A stretch of 64,000 nt of DNA, taken from the NCBI RefSeq assembly GCF_036010505.1, contig NZ_CP108569.1:3731001-3795000 (forward strand), given 5' to 3'. Shown piece after piece: positions 1 through 8,873 of this stretch (position 1 is its first letter; every line of letters starts with the position of its first letter). A program made the position numbers and the translations under genes. A model generated the notes under the pieces. It searched no databases. It saw only the letters and a program-made list of their open reading frames with translations, and was not told where the DNA came from. Source of the DNA: Streptomyces sp. NBC_01197 (lineage in GTDB: Bacteria > Actinomycetota > Actinomycetes > Streptomycetales > Streptomycetaceae).

Positions 1-1357
1 CGAAGCACCGAGCCGTCGCAACACCGAGCTGTTGATGCTGGTATTCGCCGTCGCCATCTCGGTGTTCGCGTACGCCAATGTGGGCCTCGCGATCAACGGT
101 TCGCTGCCGTCGGGCATCCTCGGCTACGGAACGGGCCTCGCGCTGCTCGCGGCCGTCGGCCACATCGTGGTGCGCAAGTTCGCGCCGTACGCCGATCCGC
201 TGCTGCTGCCGCTCGCCACCCTGCTGAACGGCATCGGGCTGGCCATCATCTGGCGGCTCGACCAGTCGCCACTGCTCCAGCAAGCCAGACACTTCGCACC
301 GGCCGCTCCCAACCAGCTGATGTACTCGGCGGTCGGTGTCGGCCTGTTCGTCGGCGTCCTCCTGCTGCTCAAGGACCACCGGATCCTCCAGCGATACACG
401 TACATCTCCATGGTGGTGGCCATGGTGCTGCTGATCATGCCGATGTTCTTCCCCGCCGTTTACGGCGCGAGGATCTGGGTCAACATCGCCGGTTTCACCA
501 TCCAGCCCGGTGAGTTCGCCAAGATCGCCATTGCGGTCTTCTTCTCCGGCTACCTCATGGTGAAGCGCGACGCCCTTGCCCTGGCCAGCCGCCGCTTCAT
601 GGGGCTGTACCTGCCGCGCGGCCGTGACCTCGGGCCGATCCTCGTCATCTGGGCGATGTCGATCCTCATCCTGGTCTTCGAGACGGACCTCGGGACCTCG
701 CTGCTGTTCTTCGGCCTCTTCGTCGTCATGCTGTACGTCGCGACGGAGCGCACCAGCTGGATCGTGTTCGGCCTTGTGATGTCCGCGGTCGGCGCCGTGG
801 GCGTCGCCTCCTTCGAACCGCACGTCCAGCAGCGCGTCAACGCCTGGCTCGCCCCGTTCTCCAAGGCCACCATGGCGCAGAGTGACCAGGTCGCGAAGTC
901 CCTGATGTCCTTCGGCTCCGGCGGAACCATGGGCACCGGGCTGGGCCAGGGACACTCGGACCTCATCGGCTTCGCCGCCAACTCCGACTTCATCCTCGCC
1001 ACCGTCGGCGAAGAACTCGGCCTCGCCGGCACCATGGCCATTCTGGTGATCTACGGACTGATCGTGGAGCGCGGCGTACGCACCGCGCTCGCCGCCCGCG
1101 ACCCCTTCGGGAAGCTCCTCGCCATCGGGCTCTCCGGGGCCTTCGCCATCCAGGTCTTCGTCGTGGCCGGCGGTGTCATGGGTCTCATCCCGCTGACCGG
1201 TATGACCATGCCGTTCATGGCGCAGGGCGGCTCGTCCGTAATCGCCAACTGGGCCCTGATCGGCATCCTGATCCGGATCAGCGACACCGCACGACGCCCG
1301 GCCCCGACCCCCGCCCCGTCAACCGACGCCGAGATGACCCAGGTGGTCCGACCGTGA
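1..1357 (+). CDS. rodA: FtsW/RodA/SpoVE family peptidoglycan polymerase, 5' end cut off by the window
   Basis: The reading frame is already open at base 2 (reading E-A-P-S-R-R-N-T-E-L before the first in-window TTG/ATG), so the true start lies outside the window. The visible protein (about 450 residues) is highly hydrophobic with about ten membrane segments and carries the SEDS family signature near the C-terminus (GLIPLTGMTMPFMAQGGSS). SEDS proteins polymerise lipid II glycan strands in the membrane and work with a class B PBP. That partner follows at once: the GTG of the PBP gene overlaps the stop codon (GTGA), so the two are translationally coupled. The RodA-PBP-PknB order is typical of Actinobacteria and argues for an elongation/apical growth role rather than division FtsW, but this is inferred from context. 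Confidence 0.93.
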   Translation, partial: EAPSRRNTELLMLVFAVAISVFAYANVGLAINGSLPSGILGYGTGLALLAAVGHIVVRKFAPYADPLLLPLATLLNGIGLAIIWRLDQSPLLQQARHFAPAAPNQLMYSAVGVGLFVGVLLLLKDHRILQRYTYISMVVAMVLLIMPMFFPAVYGARIWVNIAGFTIQPGEFAKIAIAVFFSGYLMVKRDALALASRRFMGLYLPRGRDLGPILVIWAMSILILVFETDLGTSLLFFGLFVVMLYVATERTSWIVFGLVMSAVGAVGVASFEPHVQQRVNAWLAPFSKATMAQSDQVAKSLMSFGSGGTMGTGLGQGHSDLIGFAANSDFILATVGEELGLAGTMAILVIYGLIVERGVRTALAARDPFGKLLAIGLSGAFAIQVFVVAGGVMGLIPLTGMTMPFMAQGGSSVIANWALIGILIRISDTARRPAPTPAPSTDAEMTQVVRP

Positions 1358-2817
1358 ACAAGCCCCTGCGCCGAATCGCGATCTTCTGCGGTCTGCTCGT
1401 CGTCGCCCTGCTGCTGCGCGACAACTGGCTCCAGTACGTCCAGGCCGACAGCCTCAACTCCCGCGTGGAGAACCGCCGCGTCGAGATCGAGCGCTACGCC
1501 CACCAGCGCGGCGACATCATCGTGGACGGGAAGGCCGTCACCGGCTCGACCGTGACCAAGGGCAGCATGTACAAGTACAAGCGCACCTGGAAGGACGGCC
1601 CCATGTGGGCGCCCGTCACCGGATACGCCTCACAGGCGTTCGGTGCGACGCAGCTGGAGAGCCTGAACGACTCCATCCTGACCGGCAACGACGACCGGCT
1701 CTTCTTCGACCGCACGCTCTCCATGTTCACGGGTGAGAAGAAGCAGGGCGGCAACGTCGTCACCACGCTGAACGCCGACGCCCAGAAGGCCGCCTACAAG
1801 GGGCTCGGCGACAAGAAGGGCGCCGTGGCGGCCCTCGACCCGAAGACCGGGGCGATCCTCGCCATGGCCTCGACGCCCTCGTACGACCCGTCGACGTTCG
1901 CCGGGAACTCCACCGCGACCGACTCGAAGAACTACACCAAGCTCAAGGCCGACAAGAACGAGCCGCTGCTCAACCGGGCGCTGCGCCAGACCTACCCGCC
2001 GGGCTCCGCGTTCAAGGTGGTCACCGCTTCGGCCGCCCTGGAGAACGGCCTGTACGACAGCGTCGACACCCCGACCAGGTCCCCGCTGCCCTGGCGGCTG
2101 CCGCTCTCGAGCAAGGACCTGCCGAACGAGGGCAACCTGCCCTGCAAGAACGCCACTCTGGTGGACGCCCTGCGGGTCTCCTGCAACACGGTCTTCGGCA
2201 AGATCGGCGCGGACCTCGGTGACGACAAGATGCGCGCCGAGGCGGAGAAGTTCGGCTTCAACAGCGAGCAGTTCACGCCCACCCGCTCCAACGCCAGTGT
2301 TTTCTCCAAGGGCATGGACAAGGCCCAGACCGCACTCTCCTCGATCGGCCAGTTCAACACCGCCGCCACCCCGCTCCAGATGGCCATGGTGGCCTCGGCT
2401 GTCGCCAACGACGGCACGCTGATGAAGCCGTACATGGTCGACCGCCTCACCGCGCCGAACCTGGACACCGTCGCGAAGACCAACCCGGAGAAGCAGAGCG
2501 AGCCCCTGACCAAGGAGCACGCGCAGATGGTCCAGAAGATGATGGAGGCGGTCGTCGAGAAGGGCACCGGCGGCAAGGGCGCCATCCCCGGCGTCACCGT
2601 CGGCGGCAAGACCGGTACGGCGCAGAACGGCGTCAACAACAGCGGCAACCCGTACGCCTGGTTCATCTCGTATGCCAAGACCGATCAGGGTTCGCCGGTC
2701 GCCGTCGCCGTAGTCGTCGAGGACTCCAACGCCTCCCGCCAGGACATCTCCGGTGGCGGTCTCGCCGCCCCGATCGCCAAGGACGTCATGGCCGCCGTCA
2801 TCAACAGCAAGAAGTGA
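1354..2817 (+). CDS. pbpA: Class B penicillin-binding protein (transpeptidase), PbpA type
   Basis: The 487-residue protein has one N-terminal membrane anchor (about residues 8-22), a short dimerisation region and a C-terminal transpeptidase domain. The three active-site motifs are visible: SxxK at S218-A-F-K221, SxN at S275-C-N277 and KTG at K418-T-G420. It cross-links peptidoglycan stems outside the membrane and should be the partner of the SEDS polymerase encoded immediately upstream with a 4-bp overlap. The downstream PASTA kinase probably shares the regulation. Nothing is missing for an active enzyme, and the length is normal for actinobacterial PbpA. Confidence 0.95.
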   Translation: MNKPLRRIAIFCGLLVVALLLRDNWLQYVQADSLNSRVENRRVEIERYAHQRGDIIVDGKAVTGSTVTKGSMYKYKRTWKDGPMWAPVTGYASQAFGATQLESLNDSILTGNDDRLFFDRTLSMFTGEKKQGGNVVTTLNADAQKAAYKGLGDKKGAVAALDPKTGAILAMASTPSYDPSTFAGNSTATDSKNYTKLKADKNEPLLNRALRQTYPPGSAFKVVTASAALENGLYDSVDTPTRSPLPWRLPLSSKDLPNEGNLPCKNATLVDALRVSCNTVFGKIGADLGDDKMRAEAEKFGFNSEQFTPTRSNASVFSKGMDKAQTALSSIGQFNTAATPLQMAMVASAVANDGTLMKPYMVDRLTAPNLDTVAKTNPEKQSEPLTKEHAQMVQKMMEAVVEKGTGGKGAIPGVTVGGKTGTAQNGVNNSGNPYAWFISYAKTDQGSPVAVAVVVEDSNASRQDISGGGLAAPIAKDVMAAVINSKK

Positions 2818-2980
2818 CGACCATGGCGGGAAGCGCACGATACCTGCGCGATACCGGTCCGATATCAGCTGGCGATCGCGAGCTGATCATCCGCCCGTGG
2901 CCGGTAGCGTATCCGCGAACAGCACACCGCCGGACCACCCCAGGGTGCGGTCGGGACATACGGAGAGGGCTGGATTAGCT

Positions 2981-5008
2981 ATGGAAGAGCCGCGTCGCCT
3001 CGGCGGCCGGTACGAGCTGGGCTCGGTGCTCGGCCGTGGTGGCATGGCCGAGGTCTACCTCGCGCATGACACCCGGCTCGGCCGCACCGTCGCCGTGAAG
3101 ACGCTGCGGGCGGATCTCGCCCGCGACCCGTCCTTCCAGGCCCGGTTCCGCCGTGAGGCCCAGTCGGCCGCCTCGCTCAACCACCCCGCGATCGTCGCTG
3201 TCTACGACACCGGCGAGGACTACGTGGACAACATCTCCATCCCGTACATCGTGATGGAGTACGTCGACGGGTCCACGCTCAGGGAGCTCCTGCACTCCGG
3301 CCGCAAGCTGCTGCCCGAGCGCACCCTGGAGATGACCATCGGCATCCTCCAGGCGCTGGAGTACTCGCACCGCAACGGCATCGTCCACCGTGACATCAAA
3401 CCGGCCAACGTCATGCTGACGCGCACCGGCCAGGTCAAGGTCATGGACTTCGGTATTGCCCGCGCCATGGGCGACTCCGGGATGACGATGACACAGACGT
3501 CCGCGGTGATCGGCACTGCCCAGTACCTCTCCCCCGAGCAGGCCAAGGGGGAGCAGGTCGACGCCCGCTCCGACCTGTACTCGACCGGCTGTCTGCTCTA
3601 CGAGCTGCTGACGGTCCGGCCTCCGTTCATCGGGGACTCCCCGGTCGCGGTGGCCTATCAGCACGTACGCGAAGAGCCGCAGTCGCCCAGCAACTTCGAC
3701 GCCGAGATCACGCCCGAGATGGACGCCATCGTCCTCAAGGCCCTGGTCAAGGACCCCGACTACCGCTACCAGTCGGCCGACGAGATGCGCGCCGACATCG
3801 AGGCGTGCCTCGACGGCCAGCCGGTCGCCGCGACCGCGGCGATGGGTGCGGCCGGGTACGGCGGTTACGACACCGAGCAGCCCACCACCGCCATACGCCA
3901 GCACGACCAGGCCGACGGCCAGACGTCCATGCTGCCCCCGGTCAACCCGGACGACGGTGGCTACGGCTACGACGACCGCCCCGACCGCAGGCGGGGCCGC
4001 CCCCAGAAGAAGTCCAACACGTCGACGATCCTGCTCATCGTGGCGGGCGTCCTGGTGCTGGTCGGCGCGATCCTCATCGGGAAGTCGATGTTCAGCGCCC
4101 ACGGCGGCGACTCCGGCAAGGTCACCGTGCCGCAGCTCGTCGGCCAGTCCCTGGACAGTGCGAAGCAAGCGGTCGCCAACTCGAAGCTGAAGCTGACCGT
4201 GGCGCAGCGGAAGCCCTGCGACAACGCGGCGAAGGGCGACGTCTGCAGCCAGGACCCGAAGTTCGGCAGCGCCGCGCTCCAGCAGGGCGAGACCATCTCG
4301 GTCGTCGTGTCCACCGGCGCCCCCAAGGTCGAGGTGCCCAACGTCAACGGTGAGACCGAGGACAGCGCCACCCAGATCCTTGAGGGCAAGGGCTTCAAGG
4401 TGAATCCGCAGCAGGTCGAGTCCGACGCGGAACAGGGCAAGGTCTTCGATCAGTCCCCGAAGGGCAACACCACGGCCCAGAAGGGCTCCGAGATCACGAT
4501 CAAGATCGCGAAGTCGACCAAGGTCGATGTGCCTCCCGTCACAGGCCGCACCTTCGAGGACGCGTCCAAGCAACTGACCGACGCGGGCTTCCAGGTGTCC
4601 CGGGCCGCCGACCAGGAGTCGGACCAGCCGGTCGGCACGGTCATCAGCCAGTCCCCGTCCGGCGGCCAGGCCGCCAAGGGTTCGACGGTCACACTTACGG
4701 TCGCCAAGGCCAAGACGTCGCCGACACCGACGGCAGTCCCCGAGATCAGGGGTAAGAAGCTGTCCGAGGCCAAGCAGATCCTCAACGGGGCGGGCTTCAC
4801 CAACGTCCAGGTCGCGGGCGGCGGCAGCAGCGACGACAACGCGATCGTCACCGGCTCCGACCCCGCGGTGGGAACCCAGGAGGCCGACCCGGGGAGCACC
4901 GCCATCACGCTCACGACGATCGGTGGTGGCGGCGGGAACGGGAACGGGAACGGCGGCAACAAGCACGGCGGGGGTGGCAACGGCGGCATCTTCGACGGCT
5001 GGGGCTAG
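2981..5008 (+). CDS. pknB: PASTA-domain Ser/Thr protein kinase (PknB/StkP family)
   Basis: The start is ATG at 2981, where the kinase domain begins directly (G-loop LGRGGMAEV at residues 17-25) and a GGAGAGG ribosome site lies 13 bases upstream; a longer open frame from 2753 has no such support. Invariant residues are present: K40, HRD with D138, DFG with D156, and APE-type SPEQ near 184. A membrane segment spans about 348-369, followed by four extracellular PASTA repeats (about 380-655) and a Gly/Asn-rich tail. PASTA domains sense muropeptides or lipid II, so the kinase links wall growth to phosphorylation signalling. It lies 163 bp after pbpA and ends the plus-strand cluster at a strong terminator. 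Confidence 0.96.
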   Translation: MEEPRRLGGRYELGSVLGRGGMAEVYLAHDTRLGRTVAVKTLRADLARDPSFQARFRREAQSAASLNHPAIVAVYDTGEDYVDNISIPYIVMEYVDGSTLRELLHSGRKLLPERTLEMTIGILQALEYSHRNGIVHRDIKPANVMLTRTGQVKVMDFGIARAMGDSGMTMTQTSAVIGTAQYLSPEQAKGEQVDARSDLYSTGCLLYELLTVRPPFIGDSPVAVAYQHVREEPQSPSNFDAEITPEMDAIVLKALVKDPDYRYQSADEMRADIEACLDGQPVAATAAMGAAGYGGYDTEQPTTAIRQHDQADGQTSMLPPVNPDDGGYGYDDRPDRRRGRPQKKSNTSTILLIVAGVLVLVGAILIGKSMFSAHGGDSGKVTVPQLVGQSLDSAKQAVANSKLKLTVAQRKPCDNAAKGDVCSQDPKFGSAALQQGETISVVVSTGAPKVEVPNVNGETEDSATQILEGKGFKVNPQQVESDAEQGKVFDQSPKGNTTAQKGSEITIKIAKSTKVDVPPVTGRTFEDASKQLTDAGFQVSRAADQESDQPVGTVISQSPSGGQAAKGSTVTLTVAKAKTSPTPTAVPEIRGKKLSEAKQILNGAGFTNVQVAGGGSSDDNAIVTGSDPAVGTQEADPGSTAITLTTIGGGGGNGNGNGGNKHGGGGNGGIFDGWG

Positions 5009-5040
5009 CCCGTCGGCCACCGGACACCGCGGCACCACGC

Positions 5041-5110
5041 ACGGGCGAAGCCCCGGCCCCCGGCAGGGCTCCTGAGGAGTCCAGCCGCTGGGGGCCGGGG
5101 CTTCGCCCGT
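5041..5110. terminator. Bidirectional terminator between pknB and the sortase gene
   Basis: A perfect 21-bp inverted repeat (5041-5061 pairs with 5090-5110, core GCCCCGGCCCCC) encloses a 28-nt loop. It sits between the convergent ends of pknB and the first sortase gene and can serve both strands. No U-tract follows, as is usual in Streptomyces. Confidence 0.85.
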
Positions 5111-5125
5111 GGTTCATGTTTGTAC

Positions 5126-5170
5126 GAGACCAAGTAAGAGATCAAGCAAGAGACCAAGGGCGAGACCGCT
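5126..5170. repeat. Short 12-bp tandem repeat
   Basis: Three consecutive 12-mers of the form GAGACCAAGTAA / GAGATCAAGCAA / GAGACCAAGGGC, followed by a partial fourth (GAGACCGCT), lie just downstream of the terminator hairpin and past the end of the minus-strand sortase gene. The function is unknown. Confidence 0.6.
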
Positions 5171-5222
5171 TACGGGGCCGGTCGCCAGCCCAGTCACGAG
5201 CCGCGGTCCGGTCAGCCGGATG

Positions 5223-5954
5223 TCAGCGCAGCTCCGCCGGCGGGGTGCGCTTCGCGTCCACCTTCACCGTGCGCTCCAGCTCGCCCCACACGATGTACCG
5301 GTACCGCGACGTGTAGACGGGAGTGCAGGTCGTCAGCGTGATGTAGCGGCCCGGCTTCTTCTTGCCCGACTCCTTGGGCACCGGCTGGAGCACGTCGACG
5401 TTGTACTTCGACGTCTGCCGGAGCTCCTTGAACACCTTGTACACGTACCAGGTGTCCTTGGTCTCGAAGACGACCGGATCACCGGTCTTCACCTTGTCGA
5501 TGTTGTGGAACTTCGCGCCGTGCCCGTCACGGTGCGCGGCCAGCGCGAAGTTGCCCGTCTTGTCGGACGGGAGCCCCGCCTTGACCGGCTTCACGTAGTA
5601 GCCGGCGACACCCTCGTTCAGGACGCTGGTGCTGGTGCCCCGCCTGACCAGGACCTCGCCGTTCTTCATCGACGGCACATGGAGAAAGCCGATGCCGTCC
5701 TTGGTGTCGAGGGCGCCGGGGCCGGTACTGCCGTGCGACCAGTTGTCGCGGATCTCGTGGCTCTGTTTCGCCGCGTGCTGGTCGGCCACGACGTTCGTCC
5801 ACCACAGCGAGTAGACGACGAAGAGTCCGAGCACCAGCCCCGCTGTGATGAGCAGTTCACCGAAGACACTGACCGCGGTCGCGATCGGGCCCCGGCTGCC
5901 GCGGCGGACGCGGGGCGTGGTTGTCTTCTCGTCCTGCTCGGTCGTCGATGCCAC
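5223..5954 (-). CDS. srtE2: Class E sortase
   Basis: The 243-residue protein has a basic N-terminus, one membrane helix (about 27-50) and an extracytoplasmic sortase domain. Catalytic residues can be placed: H141 in the AAHRDG segment, C210 in TLTTC and R219 in the following YRY segment. Class E sortases recognise LAxTG-type signals and in Streptomyces attach long chaplins to the wall for aerial growth. The position beside pknB matches my memory of the S. coelicolor srtE2 locus, so the symbol rests on order rather than alignment. A second, longer sortase gene starts 29 bp upstream on the same strand and the two are probably co-transcribed. Confidence 0.9.
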   Translation of the reverse strand: MASTTEQDEKTTTPRVRRGSRGPIATAVSVFGELLITAGLVLGLFVVYSLWWTNVVADQHAAKQSHEIRDNWSHGSTGPGALDTKDGIGFLHVPSMKNGEVLVRRGTSTSVLNEGVAGYYVKPVKAGLPSDKTGNFALAAHRDGHGAKFHNIDKVKTGDPVVFETKDTWYVYKVFKELRQTSKYNVDVLQPVPKESGKKKPGRYITLTTCTPVYTSRYRYIVWGELERTVKVDAKRTPPAELR

Positions 5955-5983
5955 CGCACCTGTCCCCTGTAGTCCGTAACCGT

Positions 5984-7261
5984 TCAGCCTGCGGTCAGGG
6001 CTTCGGGCATCCCCTTGCTCCGTGGCCGTTCATCAACCATCTTGCCCCACACGACCATTCGGTACGTACTGGTGAACTCCGGGGTGCACGTCGTCAGCGT
6101 GATGTACCGGCCCGGCCGGGTGAAGCCGGACCCCACCGGCACCGGCTGGATCACCGACACGTTCGCCGGGGACGTCTGAGCCAGGCGGCTCGTCACCTCG
6201 TAGGTGTAGTAGTCGTCCCGTGTCTCGACGACGACCTTGTCGCCGTCCTTGAGCTTGTTGATGTAGCGGAACGGCTCACCGTGGGTGTTGCGGTGCCCCG
6301 CCAGCGCGAAGTTTCCCGTCTTCGCCGACGGCATCGCCGTCCTGAGCTTGCCCTCGCTGTAGTGGCCGACCATCCCGCGGTCGAGCACCTTGGTCTTGCT
6401 GACGCCCTCCGCGATCGGCACGACCACGTCCAGCTTGGGGATGTGGATGATCGCGAACCCCTGCCCGGGCTCGAAAGCGCCGGGCGCGCCCTTCTTGTCG
6501 CCGCCCTTCGCCCAGTTGTCCTGGAGGCTGTGGGCCGTACCGCTGGCCTCCTGATGGGCGCGTACGTTCGTCCACCAGAGCTGGTACGTGACGAACAGCA
6601 GCATCAGCACACCCAGGCTGATGAAGATCTCACCGATCGCCCGGCTGGCGATGACGGCGGGGCTGTCCTTGAGGGCGCGTGCCGCGAGGCGCGCCTCCAT
6701 CCGGGTACGGGGGATGGCCGGGATGACGGGTTCGGCGGGCGCGGCGCTCTTGCGGCCCCGCCCCTTGGCGGCCTTGCGGCGCTCGGCACGGCCGCCGGTC
6801 GGCACGGGGGGCAGGTCCGCACCCGCGGGTGCGGACGACGCGGGTGCGGCTCCTGCGACCCGGAGGCCCACGGTCTCGTCGTCCCGTACGGCGGGAAAAA
6901 CGGCAGTGCTCCCGTCCGGGCCCGGGAACGGCTCCGGGGTCGCGGGCGCGGCTGCGGACCGGTGGACCGGGGTCGCGGGGGTGGGCGGGGCTATCGGCTC
7001 GTACACCGCCTCCCGCCCGTACCAGTCCTGCGGCGGATCCTGCGCGGCCGGCCGCTGCGCCGTCTCCTCCGCCCGGAACCAGGGCGAACCGGGCCCGCCG
7101 GTCGGCAGCGGATCCGTCAGGGGGTCGTACTCCCGGCCGGGGCGACCGGGGCCGGCCGCCCCGGCAGGCTCTCCGGCAGGCGGCCGCGCGGGCCCGGCCC
7201 CTCCCGGTGGTTCCGGCGCCGCCGCCCCCGAGCCGTCCTGTTCGGGGCGCAGTGCCGTCAC
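5984..7261 (-). CDS. srtE1: Class E sortase with long Pro-rich cytoplasmic N-terminus
   Basis: I choose the GTG at 7261 as start because it overlaps the stop of pabA by four bases (GTGA) and opens the 425-residue frame V-T-A-L-R-P; the longer open frame is only the shadow of pabA. About 215 Pro/Ala/Gly-rich residues precede a membrane helix and a sortase domain with the histidine in LAGHRNTHG, the cysteine in LTTCTPEF and an arginine in STYRMVVWG. The extended cytoplasmic region is unusual next to the compact neighbour and could be a protein-interaction tail. The gene follows pabA without a gap, so the transcript probably starts further upstream. Confidence 0.9.
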   Translation of the reverse strand: MTALRPEQDGSGAAAPEPPGGAGPARPPAGEPAGAAGPGRPGREYDPLTDPLPTGGPGSPWFRAEETAQRPAAQDPPQDWYGREAVYEPIAPPTPATPVHRSAAAPATPEPFPGPDGSTAVFPAVRDDETVGLRVAGAAPASSAPAGADLPPVPTGGRAERRKAAKGRGRKSAAPAEPVIPAIPRTRMEARLAARALKDSPAVIASRAIGEIFISLGVLMLLFVTYQLWWTNVRAHQEASGTAHSLQDNWAKGGDKKGAPGAFEPGQGFAIIHIPKLDVVVPIAEGVSKTKVLDRGMVGHYSEGKLRTAMPSAKTGNFALAGHRNTHGEPFRYINKLKDGDKVVVETRDDYYTYEVTSRLAQTSPANVSVIQPVPVGSGFTRPGRYITLTTCTPEFTSTYRMVVWGKMVDERPRSKGMPEALTAG

Positions 7262-7896
7262 GCCGCGGCCTTGCCCACCACCGGCGCGAGCCCAGCCGAC
7301 CGTCCGACCGCGCCTTCGTCGCCGCACTGGACCAGCCAGTTGGCGAGCATCAGATGACCGTGCTCGGTGAGCACCGACTCGGGGTGGAACTGCACGCCCT
7401 CGACCGGAAGTTCCCGGTGGCGCAGGCCCATGATGATGCCGTCGGCGGTCCACGCGGTGACGGCGAGCTCGGGCGGCACCGTCCGGGGCTCGGCGGCCAG
7501 TGAGTGGTAGCGGGTCGCGGTGAAGGGCGAAGGCAGCCCGGCGAAGACACCGGCCCCCTCGTGCGTCACCGGCGACGTCTTGCCGTGCAGCAGTTCGGGC
7601 GCCCGGTCCACCACACCGCCGTACGCCACAGCCATCGACTGCATGCCCAGGCAGACCCCGAAGACGGGCACCCCGGTGTCGGCGCAGTGCCGCACCATGT
7701 CCACGCAGATACCGGCGTGTTCGGGCGTCCCGGGGCCGGGGGAGAGCAGCACACCGTCGAAGCCGTCCTGCGCGTGCGCGAGGGTGACCTCGTCGTTCCG
7801 CACGACTTCGCACTCGGCGCCGAGCTGGTACAGGTACTGGACCAGGTTGAACACAAAGCTGTCGTAGTTGTCGACAACGAGGATGCGAGCGCTCAA
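7258..7896 (-). CDS. pabA: Aminodeoxychorismate/anthranilate synthase glutaminase component
   Basis: This class I glutamine amidotransferase (212 residues) begins SARILVVDNYDSFVFNL, the family's N-terminal signature. The triad is visible: nucleophile Cys in GVCLGMQ, and His and Glu in VQFHPES. It supplies ammonia from glutamine to a chorismate-converting PabB/TrpE partner, which is not in this window, for folate or tryptophan synthesis. I place the start at the TTG at 7896, which overlaps the stop of a 58-aa membrane protein gene (TTGA); no upstream start has a better ribosome site. It is overlapped at its 3' end by the sortase start. Its presence inside a sortase operon is a conserved Streptomyces oddity rather than pathway clustering. 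Confidence 0.92.
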   Translation of the reverse strand: MSARILVVDNYDSFVFNLVQYLYQLGAECEVVRNDEVTLAHAQDGFDGVLLSPGPGTPEHAGICVDMVRHCADTGVPVFGVCLGMQSMAVAYGGVVDRAPELLHGKTSPVTHEGAGVFAGLPSPFTATRYHSLAAEPRTVPPELAVTAWTADGIIMGLRHRELPVEGVQFHPESVLTEHGHLMLANWLVQCGDEGAVGRSAGLAPVVGKAAA

Positions 7897-8069
7897 CGCA
7901 CGGCCCCCATCCCCTGGTCGACCGTCACGTCGTTGAACGGAAGCAGCGGCTCCGCCCACGGGAAGACGTACTGGAAGAGCAGGTAGACGAGAACGAGCAC
8001 GAGCGCGAGCGAGATGACCGCCCGGAGCCATACGTTGCCCGGCAGATGCCGCCAGATCCAGCCGTACAT
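7893..8069 (-). CDS. 58-residue single-span membrane protein
   Basis: A short open frame starts at ATG 8069 with a good ribosome site (GGAAGGGA, about 6 bases upstream) and reads MYGWIWRHLPGN and onward. It has one strong hydrophobic helix (about residues 15-35, rich in V, L and A) and an acidic tail ending in GMGAVR. Its stop overlaps the TTG start of pabA, so the two are translationally coupled. I do not recognise a family name. Its place between sortase genes suggests a membrane partner of the sortases, but that is inference only. Confidence 0.75.
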   Translation of the reverse strand: MYGWIWRHLPGNVWLRAVISLALVLVLVYLLFQYVFPWAEPLLPFNDVTVDQGMGAVR

Positions 8070-8130
8070 GCTGTCCCTTCCGTTCGTGGTACGGGCACCA
8101 GAGTAGAGGGCCGGGGCAGGCGCCGGTGGG

Positions 8131-8853
8131 TCACCCGCGCAAAGCGGTCGGCTTGCCCTTCGTCACGGGCTGCGTGGAGTCGAGGTGCCCCCAGGCGATG
8201 AGCCGGTGGCTGCTGCCCCATTCCGGGTCGCACGTGGTGAGCGTCAGATAGCGGCCGGCCCCCTGGAAACCCGACTTCACCGGTACCGGAGCGATGACCC
8301 CGGTGTCGGACGGCACGGTCAGATACGGCTTCTTGTCGATGCGGTACGTGAACCAGGTCGTCCCGTCGGTCAGCACCACCGCGTCGCCGGGCCGGAGCTT
8401 GGGGAAGTCCTTGAACGGGTCGCCGTACGTACGCCGGTGTCCCGCGACCGCGAAGTTTCCCGTAGCGCCGAGGCGTGCGGTCCCCGCGTAGTGGCCGAGG
8501 CCCCGCTGGAGCGTCCCGACGGCCGTGTTCTGCAGCACGGGCCTGCTCCAGTCCCGGCCGAGACGGGGGATGTACATCACCGCGAAGGGCTTGCCCGCGC
8601 GGTACGCGACGGGGGTGGGGGCGGTGGCCGGCTTCGCTTTCGACGGGGCTGTGGTGCCGGAGCCGGCTGCGGGGTGGGGGGTTGCGGCCGCGCTGCGGGC
8701 CCACTGGTGGTGGAGGTCGTCGATCTGGTGGTCCGCGGCGTTGTCCGCTTTCACACCCGTCCAGAACAGCAGGTATGCGACGAACAGCACGATCAACGCC
8801 CCCACGGTGATGCAGAGTTCGCTGAAGCTCCTGACGATCAGTCGCACCGTCAC
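8131..8853 (-). CDS. Class E sortase (third copy)
   Basis: The start is GTG at 8853, preceded by GGGAGG nine bases away; the longer open frame upstream overlaps the DUF881 gene and has no support. The 240-residue protein has a membrane helix at about 10-35, then a sortase domain with AVAGHRRTYG, LTLTTCDPEW and an arginine in SSHRLIAWG. The sequence is more divergent than the other two (Asp rather than Thr after the catalytic Cys), so substrate choice may differ. It lies 20 bp after the DUF881 gene and 61 bp before the 58-aa gene, in a single minus-strand run. Confidence 0.88.
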   Translation of the reverse strand: MTVRLIVRSFSELCITVGALIVLFVAYLLFWTGVKADNAADHQIDDLHHQWARSAAATPHPAAGSGTTAPSKAKPATAPTPVAYRAGKPFAVMYIPRLGRDWSRPVLQNTAVGTLQRGLGHYAGTARLGATGNFAVAGHRRTYGDPFKDFPKLRPGDAVVLTDGTTWFTYRIDKKPYLTVPSDTGVIAPVPVKSGFQGAGRYLTLTTCDPEWGSSHRLIAWGHLDSTQPVTKGKPTALRG

Positions 8854-8873
8854 AGCCGTCCGCCTCCCTGGAA

